64,000 bases of DNA from Nitrospirota bacterium (GCA_040755395.1 JBFMAX010000002.1:124001-188000); one strand, 5' to 3'. Shown: positions 1 to 8,882, numbered from the stretch's first letter. The notes: generated by a model not told the origin, from the sequence alone. A program made the numbers and translations.

Positions 1-619
1 CGACCGGCGTGCCGGCGGGAATGCCTCCTCCCCCAGGCCAGTTGAATTTTTGTTCGAGGTGGCCTTCCCCGATGAAGCTGGCGAAAGTATAAATATCGGC
101 CCCGACACCGACGGAAAGTTGATCATTTATTTGATGAGCCACTGTGGGTTTAATGTCCAAGAGAGGGAGGGCAGACGATGTGACAGCCGTTTGAAATGGG
201 CCATCAAGGGGATAACGTGTCTGAAGCGCATATGGGGTCGTGAGCCCAAGACCAATGACGGTGTTGCCCACATGGCGGAATCCTAGGTCTCGAAGATTGG
301 CCGTAAAGTAAGATTGAGTTGGGAAAGGCCAAGCGATACTGCCGCCGAAATCCCCTCGGGTGTTGACGCCGGCTGGACTCGTAAACTTGACGGATCCTCC
401 AACCAAGTTTGTATTGAATAACATCTGGATGCCAGAAAGTTGGGTCATCCCGGCAGGGTTGTAATGAATGGCGGATGCATCATCGGCCTGAGCCGCAAAG
501 GCGTTGCCTTGTCCGGACGCGGTGGCGTTTTGTGGTTGCAAACGGAATGCTTGTGCGTTGACCCAAGAAGGAGTGCTAACTGTCAGTATCAAACAGATTA
601 GACTTGTCAGCCAGCGCAT
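1..619 (-). CDS. OmpP1/FadL-family outer-membrane transporter, N-terminal part (runs off the left edge)
   Basis: Reading the minus strand from the ATG at 619 gives an open frame to the window edge (about 206 residues). It starts with a signal peptide (MRWLTSLICLILTV..., cleavage probably after VNAQA). Next comes the FadL-type start of the mature protein, FRLQPQNATASGQGNAFAA, then the plug-region motif IHYNPAGMTQLSG. FadL proteins are outer-membrane beta-barrels that take up long-chain fatty acids or other hydrophobic compounds. An in-frame TAG just upstream (minus strand) limits the start to this ATG. The coding sequence is more A+T-rich than its neighbours, which may reflect transfer. A damaged paralogue lies in the opposite direction at 938-1958. 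Family assignment is firm; the substrate is unknown. Confidence 0.88.
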   Translation of the reverse strand, partial: MRWLTSLICLILTVSTPSWVNAQAFRLQPQNATASGQGNAFAAQADDASAIHYNPAGMTQLSGIQMLFNTNLVGGSVKFTSPAGVNTRGDFGGSIAWPFPTQSYFTANLRDLGFRHVGNTVIGLGLTTPYALQTRYPLDGPFQTAVTSSALPLLDIKPTVAHQINDQLSVGVGADIYTFASFIGEGHLEQKFNWPGGGGIPAGTPV

Positions 620-713
620 TAGGCGAAAGCCCTTCTATGAACCAAGAATCGTAGGGGAGCAACGGTATGTGGTTGAGCTAAGACTTGTCCAGGGCCTAGA
701 AGACAAAAGGCAC

Positions 714-901
714 TAGAACCTATCTCAAAGTTGCTCGAGCAACATGATGATGCGAGTGAGTTCCATAAACACTAGGAAGTTTGACGCGTAGTTTCCCAGC
801 GAATCAGCAAGCGCCGTTTCCATGTTCATCGCGCAATCGAAGCACGCGCAGCTTTATACGTACCTCTCATGAGACTGTCAACAGTTTTGAGATAGGTTCT
901 A
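714..901. mobile_element. IS remnant or MITE-like element bounded by 16-bp inverted repeats
   Basis: tagaacctatctcaaa (714-729) is the exact reverse complement of tttgagataggttcta (886-901). Each end carries a TA dinucleotide, as expected if TA was the target. On the minus strand, 829-725 encodes a 34-residue C-terminal-like peptide (contains YASNFLVFMELTRI) that stops just inside one inverted repeat, as the tail of a transposase would. Most of the transposase is gone, so this looks like an internally deleted insertion sequence. The ends and the TA target are compatible with IS5-like families, but I cannot name the family. FadL homology in the neighbouring pseudogene begins about 37 bp past the right end. 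Confidence 0.6.
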
Positions 902-937
902 CTGTCTTAGTTTTTGGCTCCTGGCCATTGATAACAA

Positions 938-1958
938 GGCGGTTTGGCGGTCCTGTCGCCGTTCGGGACCACATATAAGTATCCGGACAGCGCGCCGTTC
1001 GCCACGGCGATCACCCGCATCGCACTGGAACTCACAGACATCAAGCCGACGATCGTGTACAGGATTTCTTATCAGCTCTCGGTGGGAGTCGGCGCGGAGA
1101 TCTACACATTCCTGCTGTTCTGCGGTGAATCTCAAGCAGAGGTTCAGTTTATTGCTTCGGGGGGTCCGGGTCTTCTTCCCGCCGGTACGAAGATGGAAAT
1201 CAACGGAAAAAGACACTGCGGCGGGGTTCAAAGTCAGCCTCCTCTATGCGCCGTTTCGCAATACCGACGGGAAGCCGCTTGCCAACATCGGCGTGGTCTA
1301 TCGCAGCCAGGCGACCCTGCACCTGGACGGCTCGTTGATGGCAAACGGGATGGTCCTTCAAGGCGCCAGCACGACCGTGCTGCTGCCGCAAATCCTCACC
1401 GGCGGGATCGCTCTGTGGCCGATTCGCGATCGAACCCGCGAGTGGAAGCTGGAGTTGGATGTGGACTACACGGGGTGGAAGTCGTTCCGCAACCTGGATG
1501 TGCGTCGGTCCGACGGCACGACCGTCCTGTTCCCCCAGAACTGGCGCAACGCCTTCATGGTGATGATCGGGACGGAGTACAAGTGGGTACGGCCCGCCGT
1601 GTTGCCCGACTGGGAAACGAGCCTTCGCGCCGGCTACTTGTTTCAGCAGACGCCGGTGCCCGACCGGTCGTTCAGCCCGACCTTGCCGGCGGACGCCGAC
1701 AGCCACGGCCTGTCCATCGGGGCCGGGTTTCTCTGCACGGGAGGAGGGCGGTTCCTCGGCGCGGTCCCCTGCGGCGACGGCGCACGGAGTGCCTTCCTCC
1801 CCAACGCGATCGGGCTGGACGTCGCCTATCAAGCGATCCTCTATGAGCCCCGGACGGTCAGCGGCGCCGTGAACCCGTTTGCGACTCCCGGCGTCATTGA
1901 CGGCCTCTATACGACCACGTTCCATATCGGCGCGATCAACCTTCGCCTGAACTTCTGA
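938..1958 (+). pseudogene. OmpP1/FadL-family gene, 5'-truncated and frameshifted
   Basis: From about 938 one frame reads a FadL segment (AVLSPFGTTYKYPDS, then DIKPTIVYRISYQLSVGVGA) that aligns with the minus-strand FadL at 1-619 (DIKPTVAHQINDQLSVGVGA). At 1207-1211 there is a run of five A. Removing one A joins INGK to DTAAGFKVSLLY and restores a single frame through to the barrel end (HIGAINLRLNF, ending 1958). About the first third of the gene (signal peptide and plug) is absent; the IS remnant lies directly upstream. The second frame alone can be read as a 277-residue ORF from 1125, but its first 25 or so residues have no FadL character. A homopolymer sequencing error is possible, but the missing 5' end would still make it a pseudogene. 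Confidence 0.78.
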
Positions 1959-2045
1959 TCGCCGACTTCGACCCGGAATTTCCGTCGTGTCACCTTGCCA
2001 GCGGCGTCCGGCCTTCTCTATAATGCCGCGCGACGTGAAGCCGGG

Positions 2046-2108
2046 CTCACTGCCGAACAGTCCTCATGAGCCTGCGGCTCAACTGACGGCTGACCGCTGA
2101 TAGCCGGT
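2046..2108. repeat. Short palindromic/iterated spacer
   Basis: Directly upstream of ndk. It contains the perfect stem tgagcc-tgc-ggctca (2067-2081) followed by the iterated motif ctgacggctgaccgctgatagc. A similar ctgacggctg...actgacagctag string occurs upstream of the ComEA-like gene (about 6160-6190). It probably belongs to the dispersed hairpin elements described in the findings. Confidence 0.4.
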
Positions 2109-2146
2109 TGCTGTTCCCAAACCGCGTTGGAGGAAAGCGGAGTCTC

Positions 2147-2569
2147 ATGAGTGAACGGACCTTAGCGATCATCAAACCGGACGCGGTGAAAAAGCGCGTC
2201 ATCGGCGATATTATCGGCCGGTACGAGAAAGCCGGCTTAACGCCGATCGCGATGCGCATGCTGCGCATGACCAAATCGACGGCCGAAGGGTTCTACGCCG
2301 TCCACAAGGCCCGCCCGTTTTTCGACAGCCTCTGCACGTTCATGTCCTCGGGGCCGGTGGTCGTGCTGGTCTTGTCGGGCGACGGCGCGATCAAAAAGCA
2401 CCGGGACCTGATGGGCGCAACGGACCCGGCCAAGGCGGACAAGGGGACGATCCGGGCCGTCCACGGGACGAACATCGAGTCCAACGCCGTGCATGGATCC
2501 GACTCGCCCGAGACGGCTCGCTTCGAGATCGGGTATTTCTTTCCCGAGATGGATCTGATCGGGGAATGA
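2147..2569 (+). CDS. ndk: Nucleoside diphosphate kinase
   Basis: Transfers the gamma-phosphate of ATP to nucleoside diphosphates through a phosphohistidine, balancing cytoplasmic NTP pools. The 140-residue product has the family's normal length. It shows the N-terminal [12 protein letters not shown] nucleotide-fold signature and the active-site segment NAVHGSDS with His116. The ATG at 2147 is preferred over an upstream in-frame TTG because a GGAGG-type ribosome-binding site lies at 2129-2134 and the family starts here. It stands alone, followed by a lipoprotein gene 90 bp downstream. Confidence 0.97.
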   Translation: MSERTLAIIKPDAVKKRVIGDIIGRYEKAGLTPIAMRMLRMTKSTAEGFYAVHKARPFFDSLCTFMSSGPVVVLVLSGDGAIKKHRDLMGATDPAKADKGTIRAVHGTNIESNAVHGSDSPETARFEIGYFFPEMDLIGE

Positions 2570-2659
2570 GACATCGCTTCCCGGTCGGCGTTGTTACACC
2601 TCGTGCTCCGTCCGGTGCACGACATCGTGCCTTGCTCGCCACATCATTCATCCCGCCGA

Positions 2660-4093
2660 ATGCGAATGGTTCTGTTCTCTTGGCTGTTGGCGGCCGCGCT
2701 CGTCGGAGCCGGCTGCACGGCCCGTTACCAGCCACCCTCCCGGCCGCCGGCGCGCTCCGCTGATCCGAGCCTCGAAGCGCAGACGCGGCTGCTGCACGAA
2801 GCGCAGGCGCACCACGCCCAGGCCCGGTATACGGCCGCCGTTCGTCTGCTGGAACGGTTCATCTCGACTTATCCCGGATCGCCGCACCTGGCGGAGGCGC
2901 GCTGGTGGTTGGCCCGTTCTTACGAGCAGCTCGGTGATGTGGACACCGCGCTCGTGCACTACCGTACCCTGGCCGCCGGCGCGACCGGCGTGCGCGAGGA
3001 CAGTTACGAGGTGCGGGCGATGCGCCGCCTCGATGAACTGCGCCGAACCGGGAACCGGCCGGGGGCGGCTGCGGCGGCGCGCACCGCGTTGATGCTGTCT
3101 CCCGCCCGGCTTCCGCCTCTCGCCGACCTGGAACCGTGGATGCAGGGGCTCGTTCGCGCCGGCGTGACAACCTTGGTCTTGGAGGCGGTGACGGGCGACG
3201 GAACAACGCCTCCGGGTGTGTACTTCGACACGGGGTTGGCGCCCGTTCATCGCGATGTGTTCGGCCTGGTGCTGCCGATGGCCCGGCGAGCCGGGCTGTC
3301 TGTTTTCGCCGTATTTCCCCTTCAGCGGATGCCGTGGGTGGATTCCCAATCCGATTGGCTCAACGCCGTGTACGATCCGGCGGAACGACGGACTCGTCCG
3401 TCGGCGACCGTCGATCTGCTGAATCCGGCCGTGCAGGACAAGTTGGTCGGACTGGCGGCCGATCTCGCGCAAACCGGGGTCGAAGGCGTGCTGGTCCGTC
3501 TCAGTGAAGGGAAAGGCTTTTTCGCCGAATGCGGCGCCGCGGCGCGCAACCGCTTCGCCGCCGCCTTCGGCGCCGCGCCCGAGCCGGCGCACCTGTGTTC
3601 CGTCACCGGGCGAAGCCTCGAGGCGATGCCGCAGGAGTTTTGGCGGTGGGTCGGTTGGAAATCCCAAGAGCGCCTGCGGGTGCTTGAACGGATCAGAGAG
3701 GCGATGCGGCAGAAGCATCCGCACGTGGTCGTGGCGCTGGAGGTTCATCCGGAGGCGGCCGCCGATCCGCTCCGGGCGCTCATCGAGTACGGGGAGGACC
3801 TGATGAGCATCTCGCAACGCGGCTTCGACCTGGTCTTGACGATGCCCGCCGGTTCGACGGGCGCGGCATCGCACGGAGGATCAGACGAGTCTGCGGCGAA
3901 CGGTCTGAATGCCTTCGCACGGTGGATGAGCGAGCGAGCGTTCGACCCGCGCCGTCTCTGGATCACGAACGTCGTCCAGATCCGGGACGCGCGTACGCTG
4001 GGGGAAGGTCTTCCCGATCCAGCGCATCGAGCGTTGCTGCCGGACGGTGTCAATCTCCTACACCGAGTGGAATCGGCCGGCGCCGTTCCTTGA
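2660..4093 (+). CDS. Lipoprotein with TPR-like repeats and a PgaB/GHL-like C-terminal domain
   Basis: The N-terminus is a lipoprotein signal (LFSWLLAAALVGAGC), so the mature protein should be lipid-anchored. Residues about 35-120 form two helical repeats of the YbgF/TPR kind (ARYTAAVRLLERFISTYPGS). After about residue 135 the sequence resembles the glycoside-hydrolase-like barrel found at the C-terminus of PgaB (VYFDTGLAPVHRDVFGLVLP, GLSVFAVFPLQRMPWVD). This suggests an envelope polysaccharide-binding or -cleaving role, which is inference from weak similarity. I see no deacetylase domain. ATGs at 2660 and 2666 are both possible starts; neither has a clear ribosome-binding site. Confidence 0.65.
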   Translation: MRMVLFSWLLAAALVGAGCTARYQPPSRPPARSADPSLEAQTRLLHEAQAHHAQARYTAAVRLLERFISTYPGSPHLAEARWWLARSYEQLGDVDTALVHYRTLAAGATGVREDSYEVRAMRRLDELRRTGNRPGAAAAARTALMLSPARLPPLADLEPWMQGLVRAGVTTLVLEAVTGDGTTPPGVYFDTGLAPVHRDVFGLVLPMARRAGLSVFAVFPLQRMPWVDSQSDWLNAVYDPAERRTRPSATVDLLNPAVQDKLVGLAADLAQTGVEGVLVRLSEGKGFFAECGAAARNRFAAAFGAAPEPAHLCSVTGRSLEAMPQEFWRWVGWKSQERLRVLERIREAMRQKHPHVVVALEVHPEAAADPLRALIEYGEDLMSISQRGFDLVLTMPAGSTGAASHGGSDESAANGLNAFARWMSERAFDPRRLWITNVVQIRDARTLGEGLPDPAHRALLPDGVNLLHRVESAGAVP

Positions 4094-4166
4094 CAAGGCA
4101 CCGCTGCAGCACTTACGATCACGCGACCGATTGGCGCGAGGGATGGAGATCAATTGAAGGAGAATT

Positions 4167-4565
4167 ATGATCCCGACCGATCTTCGCTATCATCAGGAAC
4201 ATGAATGGATTCGCCTCAACGGCGCGCAGGGGACGATAGGGATCAGCCACTTTGCGCAGGATGCGTTGGGGGACATCGTCTTTATCGACCTGCCCAAGGT
4301 CGGGGCGACGGTCAAGGCCGGCCAACAAATCGGAGAGGTCGAGTCCACCAAGACGACGTCGACCATCTACACGCCCGTGAGCGGGACGATCGTCAAGGTC
4401 AACACCGAGCTCAAGGACCATCCCGAGACCGTCAATTCCGATCCCTACGGCAAGGGCTGGTTGGCGGTGATCGACTTGTCGGACCCGGCTGAAGTGGACA
4501 AGCTGATGACCGCCGCTCAGTATGAAGCCTTCCTCGCCTCCCAAAAGAAAGCGAATAGCGAGTAG
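4167..4565 (+). CDS. gcvH: Glycine cleavage system H protein
   Basis: Small lipoyl-carrier protein that shuttles the aminomethyl group in glycine cleavage and can also act as a lipoyl donor for other enzymes. The 132-residue product has the biotinyl/lipoyl fold with GEVESTKTTS; Lys62 is the predicted lipoylation site. A good ribosome-binding site (aaggag) precedes the ATG. The gene for dihydrolipoamide dehydrogenase, which reoxidises the lipoyl arm, follows 60 bp downstream. The partners gcvT and gcvP are not in the window. Confidence 0.95.
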   Translation: MIPTDLRYHQEHEWIRLNGAQGTIGISHFAQDALGDIVFIDLPKVGATVKAGQQIGEVESTKTTSTIYTPVSGTIVKVNTELKDHPETVNSDPYGKGWLAVIDLSDPAEVDKLMTAAQYEAFLASQKKANSE

Positions 4566-4620
4566 CTGGCAGCGAATAGCTGCCCGACCTCTGAGCTATT
4601 AGCTGCTCGCTGCTCGCGAC
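4564..4620. repeat. Imperfect palindrome with agcgaatagc-type units
   Basis: Fills the gap between the gcvH stop codon and lpdA. The left arm gctggcagcgaatagctgc and the right arm gagctattagctgctcgctgctcgc are imperfectly complementary and made of iterated agcNNNtagc/agc units. The same unit type builds the larger palindrome at 19291-19390. Confidence 0.6.
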
Positions 4621-4625
4621 ACGCT

Positions 4626-6053
4626 ATGTCCATTCGGACGCACATCGCCATCGTCGGGGCCGGACCGGGCGGCTATGTCGCGGCCATCCGCGCCGCGCAA
4701 CTGGGCGCGCGCGTGACCGTCGTCGAGAATCAGGCGTTGGGCGGGGTGTGTCTGAACTGGGGCTGCATTCCCAGCAAAGCGCTGCTCTCCGTCGTCGAAC
4801 TGGGCGACAAGGTGAAAAAGGCGGACGAATTGGGACTGGTGCTTCACGGGCCGGTCGGCTACGACCTGGCCAAGATGGTGGCCCGCAAGAACAAGGTGGT
4901 ATCCACCCTGGTGAAAGGCATTGCGACGCTGTTCAAGACCTGGGGCATCGAGCACCTGGACGGCACGGGCGAACTGCTCGATGAACGGACCATTCGCGTC
5001 GCCGGACGTGATGGGTCCGAGCGGCGGATGCAGGCGGACGCGGTCGTCGTCGCTACCGGGTCATCCTGGCCGAATGTGCCGCTCTTTCCGATCGACGGGC
5101 GACAGATCATCACCAGCAAGGAGGCGTTGGATCTGGAGACGATTCCCGGCCGATTGCTGATCATCGGCGCGGGCGTCGAGGGATGCGAGTTCGCGTCGTT
5201 GTACAGCGGTATGGGCACGCAGGTCACGATGGTGGAATTGATGCCGCGCATCCTGCCGCTGGAAGATGAAGAGGTGGCGTCCTTCATGGACCGCGAGTTG
5301 AAGAAGCGAAGCGTGGACATCCGCACGGGAACGACGGTCGAGAAAGTGGAGCGCCAGGCCGGGGCGGTCAAGGCGGTTTTGAAAGAGGGGGCCGAGATTG
5401 TCGCCGATCAGGTGCTGGTGTCCGTCGGGCGGGGGTTCAACTCCAAGGGCATCGGATTGGAGAAGGTTGGTGTCGAGCTGGGGACTCGCGGCGAGATCCG
5501 GGTCGACGACCGAATGGAGACCAATGTACGGGGGATCTTCGCGATCGGGGATGTGGTCGGTAAGGCCATGCTCGCCCATGTCGCTTCGGCCCAGGGCAAG
5601 GTGGCGGTCGAAAATATTCTCGGGCGCAGGCGGGAAATCGACTATCGCGTGATTCCGGCCGGCATCTTCACGCTGCCGGAGATCGGCCGTGTCGGGTTGA
5701 CTGAACAGCAGGCGAGGGAGCAGGCGCGGGAACAAGGGCGTGACGCCGGGACTGCGGTCAAGGTCGGTCGATTCCGCTATGCCGGATTGGGGAAAGCGCA
5801 GGGCACGGGCGAGATCACGGGCATGTTCAAGGTGATCGCTGATGCACGGGACGGCAGCGTATTGGGGGTCCACATCGTCGGGGCGCACGCGGCCGATCTG
5901 GTGCATGAAGCGGCGTTGGCGATGCAACTGAAGGCAACGGCCACCCAGGTGGCGGAGATGATTCACGCTCACCCCACCTTGTCGGAAGGCATGATGGAAG
6001 CGATGGAGGATGTCGAGGGGCTGGCGATTCATTTAGCGAGAAAACGAATGTGA
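4626..6053 (+). CDS. lpdA: Dihydrolipoamide dehydrogenase (E3)
   Basis: FAD flavoprotein disulfide reductase that oxidises protein-bound dihydrolipoamide with NAD+, shared by 2-oxoacid dehydrogenases and glycine cleavage. The 475 residues show the FAD-binding IVGAGPGGYVAAIRAAQLG, the redox-active disulfide GGVCLNWGCIP (Cys42/Cys47), a central NAD-binding GAGVEGCEFASLYSGMG, and the C-terminal dimer segment with HAHPTLSEGMMEA carrying the catalytic His. It lies downstream of gcvH and is probably co-transcribed with it. Confidence 0.95.
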   Translation: MSIRTHIAIVGAGPGGYVAAIRAAQLGARVTVVENQALGGVCLNWGCIPSKALLSVVELGDKVKKADELGLVLHGPVGYDLAKMVARKNKVVSTLVKGIATLFKTWGIEHLDGTGELLDERTIRVAGRDGSERRMQADAVVVATGSSWPNVPLFPIDGRQIITSKEALDLETIPGRLLIIGAGVEGCEFASLYSGMGTQVTMVELMPRILPLEDEEVASFMDRELKKRSVDIRTGTTVEKVERQAGAVKAVLKEGAEIVADQVLVSVGRGFNSKGIGLEKVGVELGTRGEIRVDDRMETNVRGIFAIGDVVGKAMLAHVASAQGKVAVENILGRRREIDYRVIPAGIFTLPEIGRVGLTEQQAREQAREQGRDAGTAVKVGRFRYAGLGKAQGTGEITGMFKVIADARDGSVLGVHIVGAHAADLVHEAALAMQLKATATQVAEMIHAHPTLSEGMMEAMEDVEGLAIHLARKRM

Positions 6054-6190
6054 CCCCCTCCCTTGCCCTCCCCATCATCCGTTGCTTTGACCCATTGCAA
6101 CGAGGAGCAATGGGTGCCCAGAGCAACGGGTACCCGGGGGAGGGTTGGAAGTGGGCGCTGACGGCTGCAAACAGACGACTGACAGCTAGA
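6054..6190. repeat. Composite palindromic element after lpdA
   Basis: Begins at the lpdA stop codon. It contains a 9-bp stem acccattgc/gcaatgggt (6090-6098 with 6107-6115) nested within outer arms rich in ccctccc and gggaggg. The 15-mer gagcaacgggtaccc (6121-6135) recurs as its exact reverse complement at 19114-19128 inside the first cobalamin riboswitch. The right end carries gctgacggctg...actgacagctag, like the spacer upstream of ndk. Confidence 0.6.
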
Positions 6191-6195
6191 AGTCC

Positions 6196-6672
6196 ATGTT
6201 CCGGTCGTTGCTCATCAAGCTGGCCATGCTGGCGGTCACGGCGACGCTGGTCGTGTGGATCGGCTGGCCGGTACCGGAGCCGGAAGAAGAGGCGCCGCCG
6301 GGTGTCGCCGACAAACCGGTCGAGGCGGTCGAGCATCACCAGGCACAAGAGACGAATGTTACTCGTCGCGCGGCAGCGCCTGGCCCTTCTCGGGCCGACA
6401 AGGAAGAAATTCGTCCCAGCTTACCGGTTGCCAAACCGAACTCGCGGCTCGATCTCAACCGCGCCACCGCCGAGGAGTTGCAACGGCTCCCCGGGATCGG
6501 AGAGGTCTTGGCAAAGCGGGTCGTCGAGGCCAGAACATCGAGAGGTTCATTCTCGACAATTGAAGAGTTACTCGAAGTGAAAGGGATCGGGGAGAAAAAG
6601 CTGGAACGGCTGCGACCATTGATCATGGTGAATGCAGCGGGCCGACCTGCTTCGGGAAAAGGAAAGCTGTGA
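6196..6672 (+). CDS. ComEA-like helix-hairpin-helix protein with N-terminal membrane anchor
   Basis: A 158-residue protein: a single N-terminal membrane segment ([20 protein letters not shown]), a low-complexity linker (about residues 30-80), then a double helix-hairpin-helix domain ([36 protein letters not shown]). This is the ComEA architecture, a DNA-binding protein of competence systems and of related envelope proteins. Its stop overlaps the tyrS start by four bases (gtga), suggesting one transcript. No other competence gene is nearby, so a role in DNA uptake is only a possibility. Confidence 0.8.
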   Translation: MFRSLLIKLAMLAVTATLVVWIGWPVPEPEEEAPPGVADKPVEAVEHHQAQETNVTRRAAAPGPSRADKEEIRPSLPVAKPNSRLDLNRATAEELQRLPGIGEVLAKRVVEARTSRGSFSTIEELLEVKGIGEKKLERLRPLIMVNAAGRPASGKGKL

Positions 6673-7886
6673 GCGAACTCTCACGTCAAATGGAGTTGAT
6701 CCTTCGCGGAGCGGTGGAGGTCATCCAGCAAAGCGAACTCGAGGCGAAGCTGGCTCGCTCGATCAAGGAAAAGCGCCCGCTGCGGGTGAAAGCGGGATTC
6801 GATCCGACCGCTCCCGATCTCCATCTGGGGCATACGGTCCTGATTCATAAGCTCAAACATTTTCAGGACCTGGGGCATGAGGTGATTTTTCTGATCGGCG
6901 ATTTCACCGGCATGATCGGCGACCCGACCGGGGTGTCCGAGACGCGGGCGGCGCTGACGAAAGAGAAAGTCCTGGAGAACGCCGAGACCTACCAACGGCA
7001 AATTTTCAAGATCCTGGACCCGGACAAAACGACGGTGGAGTTCAACAGCCGATGGATGAGCGCCATGACGGCGGAGGGGCTCATCCAACTGGCTGCGCAC
7101 TACAAGGTCGCGCGGATGCTGGAGCGGGAGGACTTTCACAAACGCTACCAGGAGCAGAAGCCGATCAGCATTCACGAGTTCCTCTACCCGCTGATTCAGG
7201 GCTACGACTCGGTCGCGTTGAAGGCGGACGTGGAGTTGGGCGGCACCGATCAGAAGTTCAATTTGCTCGTGGGCCGCGATCTGCAGCGTGATTTCGGACA
7301 GGAGCCGCAGGTGGTCTTGACGATGCCCTTGCTCGAGGGAACCGACGGGGTGCGGAAGATGAGCAAGAGCCTCGGGAATTACGTCGCGTTGGAGGACAAG
7401 CCGGCCGACATGTTCGGAAAGATCATGTCGATCAGCGACACGCTCATGCTCCGCTACTACGAACTGCTCACGACCGAAGATCTCGACCGGGTGAAGGCGA
7501 TGCACCCGATGGAAGCCAAACAGTCGCTCGCCGAGCTGATCGTGGCGCGGTATCACGGAGCAGAAGCGGGACGGCGGGCGAGGGAGGCCTTCCAGCAGAA
7601 GTTTCAGGAGCGGGAGTTTCCGGACGAGCCGGATGCGCGGGTGGTGCTGACGAAGGCGGATATTCGGGATACAGCGGCGCCGGCGATCGGCGTCGTGGAC
7701 TTGGTCGCCAGGACGGGGCTGGTCCCCAGCAAGAGCGAAGCGCGCCGGTTGGTGGTGCAGGGCGGGATCGAAGTAGATGAACAGAAGCAGACCGATCCCG
7801 CCGCGAGCCTGTCCCTCAAGCCCGGGCATCAGTACCGACTGCGCGTGGGGCGAAGAAAATTCGCGATCGTCGAATACAGACCGTGA
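6669..7886 (+). CDS. tyrS: Tyrosyl-tRNA synthetase
   Basis: Class I aminoacyl-tRNA synthetase that charges tRNA-Tyr. It has 405 residues with the HIGH-type motif HLGHT (from residue 52), KMSKS (Lys230), the tyrosine-pocket segment around [13 protein letters not shown], and a C-terminal S4 RNA-binding domain ([11 protein letters not shown]...). The start is the GTG that overlaps the previous stop codon; [11 protein letters not shown] fits the family start. The decayed restriction island begins about 20 bp after its stop. Confidence 0.96.
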   Translation: MSELSRQMELILRGAVEVIQQSELEAKLARSIKEKRPLRVKAGFDPTAPDLHLGHTVLIHKLKHFQDLGHEVIFLIGDFTGMIGDPTGVSETRAALTKEKVLENAETYQRQIFKILDPDKTTVEFNSRWMSAMTAEGLIQLAAHYKVARMLEREDFHKRYQEQKPISIHEFLYPLIQGYDSVALKADVELGGTDQKFNLLVGRDLQRDFGQEPQVVLTMPLLEGTDGVRKMSKSLGNYVALEDKPADMFGKIMSISDTLMLRYYELLTTEDLDRVKAMHPMEAKQSLAELIVARYHGAEAGRRAREAFQQKFQEREFPDEPDARVVLTKADIRDTAAPAIGVVDLVARTGLVPSKSEARRLVVQGGIEVDEQKQTDPAASLSLKPGHQYRLRVGRRKFAIVEYRP

Positions 7887-7908
7887 GAAGCTCCTTAGTC
7901 AAAAGTCA

Positions 7909-8378
7909 ATGGTCATTGGAGATTCTCTTTGGGCGCATGCGAATTTTCTAGACGAACTGGGTTGGGTTATAAACAAGGCTTACAACCCCACCATGCTGGC
8001 CGAAGCCGTCTGTAAGCTGGAGGCTGCACGTATGCACCGAGCGACACGATCAATTGGCAGCACGGCGATTCCACCGAACGCGATTTCATCTATGTCACCA
8101 CGCAGAACCTCAGCCATGATCAGTTGCAGGCCTTGAGTGATGAAGTCAGTGAGAACCGGTCGCTCTTGGTGATGTGCGCCGCGTCTCGGGGCAAGCCGGA
8201 TCGCTATCCCAAACTGACGATCAAGAAAATTCCGAAGGCCGTCATGGCCCGTTGCGAGTGGGGGAAGGACGATTACAGTTTGAGGATCGAGAATTTGCCG
8301 AAGGCCCCTCACCCCAACTCTCTCCCAGAGGGAGAGGGAGAAAAGAAGGCGGGGCAACAGGGGTTGGAGTTCGCCTGA
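7909..8378 (+). pseudogene. C-terminal remnant of an adenine-type DNA methyltransferase (Mod), frameshifted
   Basis: Two frames together read like the end of a Type III-associated DNA methyltransferase. Frame 1 gives WVINKAYNPTMLAEAVCKLE up to about 8020. After an apparent one-base loss near 8021-8024, frame 3 gives TYAPSDTINW, then ERDFIYVTTQNL and LTIKKIPKAVMARCEWG. No catalytic DPPY-type motif and no S-adenosylmethionine site are present; that part would have lain upstream, where tyrS now ends. The reading frame finishes in a palindromic repeat, then stops at 8376-8378, overlapping the next ATG. The Res-type gene at 8883 is the expected partner. Identification rests on recalled family sequences. 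Confidence 0.6.
8306..8340. repeat. Short palindrome inside the methyltransferase remnant
   Basis: ccctcaccccaactctctcc followed by cagagggagagggag. The stem ctctccc (8320-8326) pairs with gggagag (8330-8336) around a 3-base loop. It is translated as the last residues of the remnant (HPNSLPEGEGEK) and so lies inside or replaced former coding sequence. Resembles a common class of small dispersed palindromes. Confidence 0.55.
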
Positions 8379-8644
8379 TGGCGGATGGGAAGTTCTATGA
8401 GCTGTCGGATCACGCACGGGAAAGTTTGCGCAAACGTCCGGTCGTTCGCATGGAGTGGATCGAACAGGTTCTGAAGCAACCTCAATTGGTGGAGATAGAT
8501 TCAGTAGACGCAGAATTGGAGCATCGCTTGGGACGCATTCAGGAGTATGATGGGCGGGTGCTGCGCGTGATCGTCAAGAAGGACACCAATCCACTACGGA
8601 TCATCACGTTCTATTTTGATCGAAGGATGAGGAGGCGGTTATGA
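8378..8644 (+). CDS. DUF4258 protein (possible toxin-like partner)
   Basis: An 88-residue protein starting at the ATG that overlaps the stop of the methyltransferase remnant. It has the DUF4258 pattern: YELSDHARESLRKR at the N-terminus, then beta-strands ending in LRIITFYFDRRMRRR. DUF4258 is distantly related to small RNase-like toxin folds and is often paired with a small second gene. Here that gene encodes a DUF2283 protein and overlaps by four bases (atga), so the two are translationally coupled. A toxin-antitoxin role is inference. Confidence 0.75.
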   Translation: MADGKFYELSDHARESLRKRPVVRMEWIEQVLKQPQLVEIDSVDAELEHRLGRIQEYDGRVLRVIVKKDTNPLRIITFYFDRRMRRRL

Positions 8645-8865
8645 AACTCAAGGTTGATGAAGAAGCTGATGCGCTGCATCTCCAATTGGTTGATGTCCCG
8701 GTGGAAGAGTCAGAAGAGGTCGCGCCTGGCGTAATTGTGGACTATGACGAAACCAATCAAGTGGTCGGTATTGAAGTGCTCTATCTCTCAAAGAGACCGC
8801 ATCCGGTGAATTTAATGGATTTTCAGTTCGAGACTCGACCCAAGAAGCTCGCTTCGGCCGGGTAG
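8641..8865 (+). CDS. DUF2283 protein (partner of DUF4258)
   Basis: A 74-residue acidic protein with the DUF2283 signature MKLKVDEEADALHLQL...GVIVDYDETNQVVGIEVL. It overlaps the stop of the DUF4258 gene by four bases. The last 20 residues are less conserved. Adjacent DUF4258/DUF2283 genes recur in bacteria and have been proposed as toxin-antitoxin pairs; nothing in this sequence proves it. Confidence 0.78.
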   Translation: MKLKVDEEADALHLQLVDVPVEESEEVAPGVIVDYDETNQVVGIEVLYLSKRPHPVNLMDFQFETRPKKLASAG

Positions 8866-8882
8866 GGGAGTAGCGTACCCCT

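Noticed and set aside
944-1846. 300-residue ORF on the plus strand
   Set aside because: Only its first 90 or so residues are FadL-like; after the A-run it is an Arg/Gly-rich out-of-frame reading of the true FadL frame.
2648-3874. 408-residue minus-strand ORF opposite the lipoprotein gene
   Set aside because: Shadow frame of a high-GC gene: His/Arg/Gln-rich, no motif, no start signal.
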